DNA of 58,821 nt, taken from the NCBI GenBank assembly GCA_001584585.1, contig LSYV01000003.1:3100332-3159152 (forward strand). Direction: 5' to 3'. Below the pieces are notes generated by a model, which did not search any database, was not told the origin of the DNA, and saw only the letters and a program-made list of their open reading frames with translations. Shown here piece by piece: positions 23,320-33,205 of this stretch. Numbering within the stretch: position 1 is the stretch's first letter; each line of letters opens with the position of its first letter. The position numbers were made by a program, and so were the translations under genes. The DNA comes from Gonium pectorale. Taxonomy: Eukaryota > Chlorophyta > Chlorophyceae > Chlamydomonadales > Volvocaceae.

Positions 23320-26032
23320 TCACAGGTAGATCTGAACACTGCGCTGGGCGGTCGCAGACGCCGCCGGCGGCAGGAGCACTGCCAGGATGCAGCTGTGGGT
23401 GTCGTGGCTCCAGCGGGCTGGCTTGCCATCCACCGCCACGTGGCGCACGGGGCCGTGCTGACCGTTCTCGCCGTCGTGGTCGTGGCCGCTGACCTCAGGC
23501 CCCTCCAGGAACACGCGCAGGGTGCCCGCGGTAGCGCAGCTCACCTCGACTTGCACCGCGAGGCCCAGACCCGACGGCTTGCCGACGCCAGCCGCCGGCT
23601 CGGCGGCGCCGCTGGCAGCGCTGAGCGCGCTCGCGGGCATGATGCGGCAGCAGCGAACCGCGCCGTCGCGACCCGAGGTCGTCTTGACGCCGAGAATGCC
23701 GAAGCTGGCCAGTACCTGGGCGGGCGCGGTCGTGGGCACGCTAGCGGACTGCGGGGACGCGGCATTGGTGGAGGTAGAGGCTGGCGCCGCCACCACCTGA
23801 ATGATTGGCGCCGCCGTAATGCTGCGGCCAGAGAGCGACAGCAGCGGCTGTGGCGCCGGCGCCGCCGCGGCCGTCATCTGGGGCTGGAGCATCGCGGGCA
23901 CCATGTCGGCCGCCGTCGGCTCTTGCGCCGACACACCCACGGCGGCATCAGCCAGGGCCGCCCCGCAACTGCTGGCGCGCGAGAAGGGCGGCGACGGTGC
24001 GGCCGAAGTGGCGGCTGAGATGCCGGCCGACACGCCGGCGGGTGACTCGGCACCGCCCGCGGAGGCGCCCTTCTCGCCGCCCGGCAGGCCGCCAAAGCTG
24101 CCGGCGCTGGGCAGCATGCCGCCGGCGGACGAGCGCATGGCGGCCGCGGGGGCCATCCGGAGGGCGTTGGCCGTGTCCATCACGGCAAGCACGTGGCCGG
24201 TGGCGGCGCCGTACACAACGCTCCTGTCGGAAGATGGGAGGGAAGGCGTTCGGTTGGTTGATGCTGGTAATGCCGCAATCGACGACGCTTATTGGGCAAC
24301 AGGTGGCGTCATAAGTGCATTAAACTCCATCACCTATTATCCTGCGCTGCCATTGCGGAGGGGCTCGGGCCACCGAGAGGCGCGTTCCGTGTTGCCTTTC
24401 ATCGCGAAACCGCAGCTGGTAACCAACGATACTGCCGACTCACATGCCAGAGTAGCGGATGCCCAGGGGAGCCGCCATGCCTTGGCAGGGGCGCAGCACA
24501 GGAGCCTGCAGCAGCGGCTTCGCCGGGCAGTCCAGGCCGGCCTGCGGCCGGGGGTGGAAAGTGCCAGAATATGTGTCAGGTGGGCTGCTTGCGCTTTTCT
24601 CCAAAGGACAGTCCGGAAACGAGAACTGTGCTACGAGCGGCCGATACGGTCCGTCACACTCGCGATCTGGGTCGCTGACAATCTCGACCCAGAGACCGCC
24701 ACGCGCAGCGCGGCCCACAGCGGCCGTCAACTTATCGGCATGTGCCCGTGCAGCGCGGCCACGTGTGGCCCAACACCGGGGCATCAATTGGCCTCCGCAG
24801 CGCATGCAACACGGTTTCCCGCTCTGACAACCTCAACCCACATTGCGAGGACCGCAGGCGACAACACCCACCTGTACCAATATGCCCTCCCGCAGGTGAT
24901 CCTCTAGAGCTGCGGCCGCGGTCGCGCAGGAGCCGGCACCGGCGTCGGCAGCCTTGCTCTTCATGCTTCCTCCGTTGGCGGAAGCCGCAGCCACAGTCGT
25001 GATCGAGGCGTCATAGCGCATCCGACTGGCGAGGTCCAGGAGCGGCAGGACGTAGATGCGCACCTCCTCGGTCGGCCGACCTGCAGCGTCGGCCGCCCAA
25101 GGCTCAAAGCTATCAAGTAAGAGAGAGCTGTGGAATCGGTTGTGGGTGGCTTCGAGAGGGCTGGCGCAGTGAGCTATACAGCTATTGCTGTTTCAGGCCG
25201 CATGAGAGCAAAGGAGCGGCCCATGGGGCACGGCAATTGTCCTTGGACAATCCCTGCTCAGACCGGGCCACAACGTGCGAACGTAGAGCGTCGGACTTGC
25301 TATCGCTGCGTACCTGTGGCTTCTGCAAGCTTCGCGACGGCGTCTAGAAGGGTCACATAGGGGTCTGACCCGCGAGCCAGCGCCACCACAGCGCTGCTGT
25401 CGGCGCCGAGCGTTCCACCGGCAGCTGAGGGGCGAATCCGCACCTCGCTGGCGCTTGAGGCCCCGTCCCTGTCAAGGATGGACGTGGTTTGAGCGCACAG
25501 TCACAGAGGGGCCGCGGCCGGGGCCATGCAGGGCTATGCAGTTCAGTATGATGCGAGTATCAACGAACGGCCATTGGAGACAAGTATTGGTAGACTGCAT
25601 CCCCATCTATCGCCGCACCTCGGCAGAGCGATTGTGGCTCCAGTCGCCGGCGCGAGGACGACGACATAGTCCGAATCAGCAGTCGCGAATAGCAATGCCT
25701 TTACTTCTGCCGGCAGCTCTGATAGCCGGAGCGTCGGCTGCTTGCACGCGACAGCGAGATGGCCCCAGTCCGCATCGTATACTCCAGCAACGGCGAGGCC
25801 CAGCGGAAGCTGCGAATAATGCATGCATGTTTGAGCGCGGCGCACCGCGGGGCATCGGGGACCCAAAAGCGCGTCCAGCATATCTCATGGTAATGCCCAT
25901 GCGAGTAAAACTGACCTCACACAGCGGCAACCCGTCGTTAGCGCAGACGGGCGGGTCAGAGCTGAAGGTAAAAACCCGGCTGTCACCCGCCGCCAGCTCG
26001 GGAGCCCCCGTCAATAGGCAAAATGCAGACAT
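23320..26032 (-). CDS. Unrecognised 682-aa protein
   Basis: Six exons (26032-25916, 25809-25619, 25468-25314, 25173-24872, 24823-24444, 24223-23320) splice in phase from ATG 26032 to a TGA at 23322-23320. The protein starts MSAFCLLTGAPELAAGDSR. Its N-terminal half has hydrophobic, strand-like stretches (LAVAGVYDADWGHLAVACK, DYVVVLAPATGATIAL, VRIYVLPLLDLASRMRYD). The middle includes GLWVEIVSDPDREC and GIRYSGMSVVYGAATGHVLA, reminiscent of beta-propeller blades but not diagnostic. The last exon holds a long Ala/Pro/Ser-rich linker and ends in QRSVQIYL. The acceptor at 25173 (…TATAG) is weaker than the others; it was chosen because it alone restores frame into the conserved-looking segment. I do not recognise the family and assign no function. 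Confidence 0.65.
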
Positions 26033-27689
26033 TTGTCAAGCGGATCGGTTTCACAGACTACTGGTAGCCTGGGGAGAGAGCGCAGTGGCAGCCTCAAGAT
26101 GGTTCTGAGTATTGATTTTCGGGTTACTGGATAATTAGAAGACGGATACAAAGGGTACCGACTCTTGGCACTGACGGTAACAGGCGCGTAGGGCTTTTGT
26201 GCGCGGGAAAGCGGATCTGGACGGGACGAGATGCTCGATTCCACAATGCATGCGAGGGAATTCCGCATGCCATTCCAGTAGCTTGTGAATACTGCCATGT
26301 GTGCGCGTTTGAACATATTTCCCGAATGTGCCCGACCGTCTCAACGCAGCTTCGGGCGACTGCGTTCGGCTCTCATCGCTGCGTCCCCTAACGCTGATTC
26401 AGTCACCTCGACGCCAAGGCCACGCATATCCATGACTCTCCGGGCCCCCTCCCACCTCCTCCGCAACCGCCACCGCCCCCACCCCACCCCGCCGCTTCGT
26501 ATGCACCCACACAACCTCGGGATAGCCTTTTTGGGGCTATGCATCCTTAGGCCTGAGCCTATATTTCAGTTCCTGAGCCAGAGGCACAATAGGCCGTCTT
26601 CACACTCTTATTACCCCCACACAGGTAGGGGTAGCTTCCCTGTATCCGTACTCTTTTTGAGGCAACAGTCCCCGACGCCCCTCGCTCTCATGGCTCTCGC
26701 GGCGCTGGGGCGGTCTTTTGTTGGGGCGGGTAGCGCCCATGGCCAGCGTCGGCCCGGAAATAGACCCCCACAGCCCTAACCACACAGCCATCCACGCAGA
26801 CCCCAGCTTTCGCGCTCAGCACGCTAACCATCCCCCGTATCCCGAACCTAAGCTGCGCTGTTTCTTTAACACCCCACTTACGCTATGCTCGCCACGCCAC
26901 TTCCGCGCTGTATCCCCGTGTGTGGCGGTTATGGTGACACCTCCGGGCCGGAAATAGGCTCGCGCAACCCGCTTAGTGACGTGCTTCACGGCCAAGGTCG
27001 GTCCCCTCACCGATTCGCTGCGCACTTACTCCCCTGCTTACTACCGACTCGCATATCGAGCTTCATGGACGACATGGCGGATTTCCGTTTTCCTTGGCTC
27101 GCAGCCCATCGCGCGGCGCTCCTTGTTCGCGTGTCTTTGCACGGCGTTACAAGCGTGGGTGCGAGCGCCCGCGTCTCCCGCCACCGCCGGTTCTGCCGTC
27201 TGAAGATTTCTGGAGGCCATACACACACAAAACATTCGCATGACGTAACACACAAAACATTCTCTATCCCCCAGCTCAGCCGTCGCCCCCCCCCCCGCGC
27301 CGCATACCGTACCGCCAGAGCACACCGGATGGAGGCAGCGGGCGAGCGGGATGCGAGCTGCTTTGGGCCACTGCTGGGCCACTGTGAATCACGCAGGTCA
27401 AGCCCACAGCTACGACTACACCGACAAGATCCTCGAGAAATCGAGAAACTCTGTTCAAAGAGTGAAGCGCCTCGTCAAAATCCAACTGCCGGTGTCCTTG
27501 AGCACCACCTCCAGCAATGAAGAAGCCCGGCCGCCCGTTATATGTTGCACGCGGTCCTGCCTTCCTCGCTTGAAAGCACCACGTGCGCCAGGCTGCCACC
27601 CAGACCTGGCTCCGAAGCCCGTGACGCGCGTGAGCGGGCCACGCTACCGGTACCGGTACCTCGCGAAGAAGTTCATCATCGCCTGTGCC

Positions 27690-27770
27690 CGCAGCCCTGC
27701 CTGGTGGCACGCCATACCTGTGTATGTCCGTAGAGGCTGCCTTCCCCGTTTCTGGTTATCGTTTTGTAAG
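27690..27770 (+). repeat. Dispersed repeat copy (d)
   Basis: The core TGTCCGTAGAGGCTGCCTTC followed by CCCGT-TCTGGTT matches copy (a) at 53880-53980 almost exactly. The flanking CCCTGCCTGGTGGCAC part is more diverged. It is intergenic and no coding role is visible. Confidence 0.7.
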
Positions 27771-28261
27771 GCGTCCAGAGCGCCGATGGAGTCCAGCAGG
27801 CAAGGCCCCACACCCGATGTGACGTCGTGTTCCTGGGACCCACGCCCCAAGTGGGTAAGTGTCCACTTGGGGCCTTCCACACACGCCAGTATGCGGCCAG
27901 TCCCCGAACACAGGCACACTACAAATGACTTCCGAGCGGCTCTTTGTACTGCAGCCTACCACCTTTCCAGAGCTCTCTCAGCTATTCCCCTGAGGTGCGC
28001 TGCTCTGGGTACTCCGAAGGGATGGGGCCCAGCAAGCTCCAGCGTCAGCAACTTACCCGCGCTGCCAGCCCAGGGGCGCAAGCCCTTCGGCTCGATCACG
28101 GCACAGCTGCCTGCCCCTCCACAAGGGTGGGACTGGGGTGTTGAAGCACCAAGGGAAGGCTGCCGATATCGGCGGCAGCTAAGCGCCCTGCCCCGCAAGC
28201 AGTTACCATGAGCCCGCAGACTGGCTGCGACTACGCCATAGCGCCGCGAGCTGGAAATGGT

Positions 28262-28266
28262 TTACA
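28262..28266 (-). terminator. TGTAA just after the LigB-like stop (doubtful poly(A) signal)
   Basis: TTACA on the plus strand gives TGTAA on the gene strand, only 12 nt past the stop at 28278. That is short for a 3' UTR in this group, so a downstream signal may be the one used. Confidence 0.2.
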
Positions 28267-28277
28267 CAAGCTCGTCA

Positions 28278-31200
28278 CTACGCGTCGCCCTGGAAGTCGA
28301 ATACGGCGCACATCATGCCATAGTACGACGGGTGGCCGTACTCGAGCAGCACGCTGTGCATGTCGTCCGGCTTGATGCTGTCCATGAGGCCCTGCGGGGG
28401 CAGGCGGCCAGGCATGCAGGGGGGTGGGGCCCAGAGGCATCATGGCAATACCGGTAGGCGACTGGCGATAAACCAGTGGGGGCGGCCTCCCACGGCGGCC
28501 TCCCAGGATCAGCGCGGGATGGGGGAGCGGGGCTGGTGAGGGAGTTGAAGGGAAAGGAGAATGAACAACGACGAGCTGTGCGCCAGCAGCGTAAGTCCAG
28601 GCTGGTGAGGGAGGGGCCCCTGCACCTTTGGACACAGCAGCCGCAGTTTCCTCATCGGCCGCTGCGCAGAGAGGGGCTCCGCTGCAAGGCGCTGCACTGC
28701 ATCCAGGGCCCAAACAGCCATCGCCGGCCAAGCGAAAGGGGCAAGCACGGTGCGCGCACTGCCCCAGATGTGGCATGCCGGCGCCTTGCACCTCCCCCGC
28801 GCCACGCTGGCGCGCCGCACCTGGACACGCGGCCCCAAGCTACCCATCCCGCATTCTCTACTGTCGACACGTGTATGCAGACCTCGCATCTGGCGGCTCT
28901 GGAGATTCGCGCCCCATACTAAGGTGTGAACCTGTGTAAGATGCAAAAGGAAGCCGCTCCTACTGACACTCAGACCCCAGGGCGCCACGTCATCATCCGG
29001 TGGTGTCCCGCCAAGGGCAGGGAATAGCCCCCTGTCACATACCTCGGTGCCCCTGCTCAGGCGCCGCGACAGCATGCAACGGTTGCCCCCCCGGATGCCA
29101 CACGTCCCTGCGCCGCCTCAGCGCCTGCACCTCATACCGATGTAAACCCTGCGCCGCGGAGCCGCTGCACGCCCTCCACCGCCCTGCGCCGCACCTGCAG
29201 CAGCACCAGGCCCGGGAAGCCGCAGCTCTTGGCCTCGCCCACGCTCTTGGCGGCCGTCTTGAGCAGCGCCGAGCGGTCCAGGTCGTGAGCCCACTGTGCC
29301 CATACACGGGGGCACGCGGGGGCTGTAATGCCCAGCAGTCATGGCACGGCATCACGATGCATGGTCGTGACCCGGTTCAGCGACATTCCAATTGAACCGT
29401 AACCAAAGGCATCTCATGTGTATCCTGCTGTGCCACGAACCGTGCAGGGTCTAGAGCAGCCAGCCGATCCCCCCCTACCTGGGTGACCGCCCGGTCGAAC
29501 ACCGCCGCGTGGTCGCTGTAGCCGTACGGCCCGGCCGGGTCCCACGTGTGCGCCAGGTCTCCGCTGACCACCACCGCGATGCGCTCGTCCAGTGAGTCCA
29601 ACTGCGCCAGCACACGTGAGCCACAGTGGGGAGGCAGATGCAAGGGGATGTCGTTGGGGTTCAACGCGGGGTCATACATGTCTGGCAGCGGGCAGTACAT
29701 GCTGGGTTAGGGTACGCGGCCTGGCGCTGAGCGCGTTGGCACGAGCAGGTCCGGGGCCGGGGTAGGGCGGAGCCTGGGGCGGGAGCGGCCCAAACCCACC
29801 TGCGTGAACAGCGCTTTGCCCAGGGCCAGCAGCTCAGGGATCATCTGCACGCTGTGCTCGTAGCGGCGAGAGGGGACCGACAGGACCACCACCCGGGGCA
29901 TGGTGGCGTTGGGCGAGATCGCGGCGGCGGCCGCGCCGACGGTGCCGGCGGCAGCCGAAATGGATGCGGCGGAGGCGGCAGAAGCGGATGAGGTGGCTCC
30001 CCGGCCGTGCTGCGCAAGCGATCGTCGCGACTTGCGCTGCCGGAGCTCGCGCTCCACATCCCGCTGCCGCGCAGCCGCCGAGCTCATAAGCCTCCTGGCT
30101 GTATCGACTCCCTGCCTTAAGCGCTGACCCAGATCAAGGCTCTCCGCCGGCGGCGCGCCCTGCACGCCCCGCCCGTGTTGCGCCGGCGCCGGCTCGTACG
30201 CGCGGCCAATGAAGTACAGCGGGATGACCTCGGCCCACGCCAGCGGCAGGGGCAGGGTGCCCTCGGCCGGAGGGCCGAAGCCTGACAGGGAGATAACGCT
30301 GGCGCCACTGCCTGCCAGCCCGGATTCCAGGTGCTTGGTGAGGTGGACGTCCAGCCGGACGGTGGCGTTGTAGTTGCAGGGCGGGAAGGAGCATGGCACC
30401 CAGTCGTCCACAGATACGCTGCCGGCTGCGGCAGCGGAGCAGGGGCCAAGGGAGTTTGGGGAGCTTGGGAAATGGGAGGGAGGAAGGGGACTCAAAGCAG
30501 GAGACGGCAGAGACAGCAGCAGCAATGATTGTTCGACGGGGAGTGGAATGCGCCCGATGCAATCAGTGGTATGTCCAAACGCGTCGGTGGGTCCTAGCAC
30601 GCCCGGCAGGCGGGAGCAGAGCGCCCGTGCGCGGAAGAGGCTAGAAGGGGAGACGCTCTCCTGCGCGCCACTGGATACCAGGCGGCCCGCACCTGCAGCG
30701 GGGTTGTTGTATAGTAGGAAGGGCTCCTGGAGGGCCAGCCCATGCGGGGTGACGAGCAGCAAGACCTCAGGTTCGAGGCTCTGCAAGAAGCGGCCCGCTT
30801 CGATGCTCGCGTAGTGCAGAGCGTATGCGGCATCGGTGGCGTTCTCGCTGCCATTAAAGTTCCTGACCGGGTTTGGCGGGGGTTGAACAAGAGGTGTTAG
30901 GGGGGTGGGGCGGGGTAGGGTGGGGCGATATCAGGTTTTGGGTTCCCACCGAGCATGGCAAAACCTAACGCTATTCATGTTCATCATGCGTCATCCATAT
31001 GATTTGCCTTTCGACGCAGCATGATGAGGACTCCGCGGAGATGTCTCCGTGCTGGGGAGAAGTCGCAACGAGCCCGCGGCTGCATTGGATGGGCTTTGCC
31101 ACGCCTCCCGCAGGGGCGCAGCCGCAGCCGCGTGGATATCAGGGAGAGACGCGCATCGCGCCCCCGTGCATGCCACCGCGGCGCAGGGACGAGGGCGCCA

Positions 31201-31402
31201 CTCCGCGCTCCCCTCCCCCGCTCTCCCCCGCCCTCCCCCGCCAGCCCCCACCGCACCACCCACTCCGCCAGCCATCCCGCCAACCACCACGCCGTCCAGT
31301 GCAACCAGCCTTATGTACAATGGTGCCCAGCACGCCGCATCACCTGGGGTCGACGACGAGAGCACCGTGCGGCATTACCGCCCCTCCGACGACATACGCC
31401 AT
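28278..31402 (-). CDS. LigB-domain class III extradiol dioxygenase-like protein
   Basis: Six exons (31402-31344, 30862-30693, 30425-29800, 29601-29479, 29293-29195, 28391-28278) splice in phase to 396 aa. The fold is that of the catalytic B subunit of class III ring-cleaving dioxygenases (LigB/MEMO superfamily). Conserved histidine motifs are MPHGAL (His12), TPHG (His60), SGDLAHTW (His303) and GHPSYYG (His379). At least two of these normally ligate the Fe(II) or Zn(II). Other family marks are SGFGPPAEG, WAEVIPLYF, LSVPSRRYEHS and GPYGYSDHA. The tiny first exon (MAYVVGGAVMPHGALVVDP) was located by its PHG motif and exact phase. Residues ~180-255 are an Arg/Ala/Ser-rich insert within exon 3. 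The substrate is unknown. Bacterial relatives cleave catechols, but eukaryotic members are mostly uncharacterised. Confidence 0.85.
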
Positions 31403-31803
31403 GGACTTTCGGCATAACAGCATTGCGATTATTCCAAGTAAGCTAAGCCGATACAGAGCGGACAACATACTGAAGGTGGCTGTTAGGCGCTGGTCGGTGT
31501 GGCTTAGTGGTGACAAATTCCAGCGTCTGCCTTGTTTACTGCTAATAAACTGCGTAGCTTCGGTGCAACCAGGGCCGGTTACAGGGTATGGTGGTTTGTC
31601 GGTTGTCGTTTCAAGTGACACGTGATCACACACTTGTGTTGACTCTTGACTGGGAAAGTCGGCACGCTCAATTTGAGCCAGGCGCTGAAGCGGCGTAGGG
31701 CCGGCTGTCATGAACCCCTTACCCCCTACCCCACTATTCGTAATTTGTCCATAACCCCCCGGCTTTGACGTCGTGTCACTTGGTTACCCAGACACGCCTC
31801 TAG

Positions 31804-32870
31804 CTGGCAACGGAGGGATGACACGAGGGTTGGATTTCAGTTTTGGTCGTGTCACAAGGATTCGGTGGAGTTGGTATTCGGATTGCGCTTGGGGTCCGAT
31901 TTGGCCGAGGGGGTGGCTGGCCGGATTCGACCGGGAGGGCGTTGGGGATTTCACCCGCCAAACTCGGATTTGAGCACGGCGACATCGGGATTTGGGCTGT
32001 GCCGTATTGGGATTCGAGCCCTGGCGGCATGTTGCGTGTGCGTGTTCCATCCCCACAGCTGCCTGCCTTTCTTGCGGCGAGGGCTTCACGTTACGTGCCT
32101 AGTAGTGGACATGCCGTGAAACACGCACATGGCACGCACGGATGGTCCCGCGCCGGAGCAACCAAGGGCGAACGGCACTGGTAACTGATACGCAGTATGT
32201 GTACGCGCTACAGCAAACAACAGATGGAATCCTCGTAAAATACGGAAAGACGGAACCCTCGTCCGTGAAGGGTGCGCATCAGTGCGGAAACAATGTCTTT
32301 GACCTCCTTGGGTATNNNNNNNNNNNNNNNNNNNNCTCTGACGTTTGAGCTGCACTAAAGCTCCCTGGGATAGCTGATTCCCTGCTTATGCATAAATGTA
32401 AAGCTGCGGGGCTATCTTTGGGGTGTTTTGGAGTCGGGGCCCATTGGGCGTCATCTTGGACCCGTTAGCTTAGAAGCGTAAATGCATATAAAAATTAATC
32501 CGGTGTCTCAGCCACCTCTTGGTGAAAGGTACACAGAGGTGGATGGGAGTAACACGAATTTGGCGATAAGACACGGGGTGCAGGGGAAACACGGTTGTGT
32601 GGGACATATTCGGGCGCCAGGGCGGAGGAATCGCGGGCAGCCCGACCGAAGCTGGATTCCAAGTTGGGCACGATAGGGATTCGAGCGGGCGGGAGGGGAT
32701 TCGGCAAAACTGGTATCGCACCCGGGAGGGATTCGACGCAGACGGAACTGGGATTTGACGAAACCCAAATTCTGCGAGGGAGGGATTCCGCTGTGCCGTT
32801 AGATTTGTGACACGCTACCCACTCCCCGATTCCACGATTCGAGGCCTCGTGTCATCCCTCCTCTGGCAAC
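31804..32870. mobile_element. Non-autonomous DNA transposon with inverted ends and apparent 8-bp target duplication
   Basis: GGAGGGATGACACGAGG at 31812-31828 is repeated perfectly in reverse complement at 32845-32861. CTGGCAAC directly precedes the left end (31804-31811) and recurs at 32863-32870, one base beyond the right end, as expected for an 8-bp target-site duplication (hAT- or P-like). CGTGTCACAA recurs inverted inside both ends (near 31849 and 32805). The interior carries many irregularly spaced GGGATT(C/T)G motifs near both ends, a plausible set of subterminal transposase-binding sites. No transposase frame is present, so the copy is non-autonomous. A 20-N gap interrupts it. Confidence 0.7.
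32316..32335. other. Assembly gap (20 N) inside the inverted-repeat element
   Basis: There are 20 undetermined bases. Being inside a repetitive element, the gap may hide more sequence than its nominal length. Confidence 0.99.
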
Positions 32871-33055
32871 AGCACCAGGCCATCTGCCTTGGGCCTTAAC
32901 CAATGAGACAATTTTGGATCGCAGGCCCGTCTGGAGCTGCCAACGTGCGTTACAGCCATCCCATGCCCATCCCATGGCACACAGCGGCAGCGCAATCAAG
33001 GTTCAAGCCAGCAGCAACTTTCGGCATATAAGATTATGTACTTGTCCTTGCGCAA

Positions 33056-33205
33056 TGTGCTCTCCAAAATGTTCCACGCACACACGCCCCTACGGTCAAG
33101 CACACTGTGCTCTCCAAAATGTTCCACGCACACACGCCCCTACGGTCAAGCACACTGTGCTCTCCAAAATGTTCCACGCACACACGCCCCTACGGTCAAG
33201 CACAC
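33056..33205. repeat. Perfect tandem repeat, 3 x 50 bp
   Basis: Three identical 50-bp units run at 33056-33105, 33106-33155 and 33156-33205, each beginning TGTGCTCTCCAAAATGTTCC. There is no divergence between copies and no spacer sequence. Confidence 0.95.

Larger units (their letters stand above)
26033..28277. other. Intergenic with dispersed repeats
   Basis: This is the promoter side of the 682-aa gene and the 3' side of the LigB-like gene. It contains a copy of a dispersed repeat (27690-27770), an overlapping palindromic CCGGTACCGGTACC run (27645-27660), a small hairpin ATAGCC-loop-GGCTAT near 26522-26540, and a duplicated CACACAAAACATTC (27224-27264). No gene was found. Confidence 0.4.

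Noticed and set aside
23233..24018. 261-codon plus-strand frame
   Set aside because: Antisense to the last exon of the 682-aa gene; composition is a mirror of the Ala-rich coding strand.
26500..26620. tRNA or SINE-like hairpins
   Set aside because: Short inverted repeats are present, but no A/B box pair, anticodon arm geometry or poly-A tail could be made out.
33056..33205. CRISPR-like array
   Set aside because: The 50-bp units are contiguous identical tandem copies without spacers, in a eukaryotic nuclear genome.
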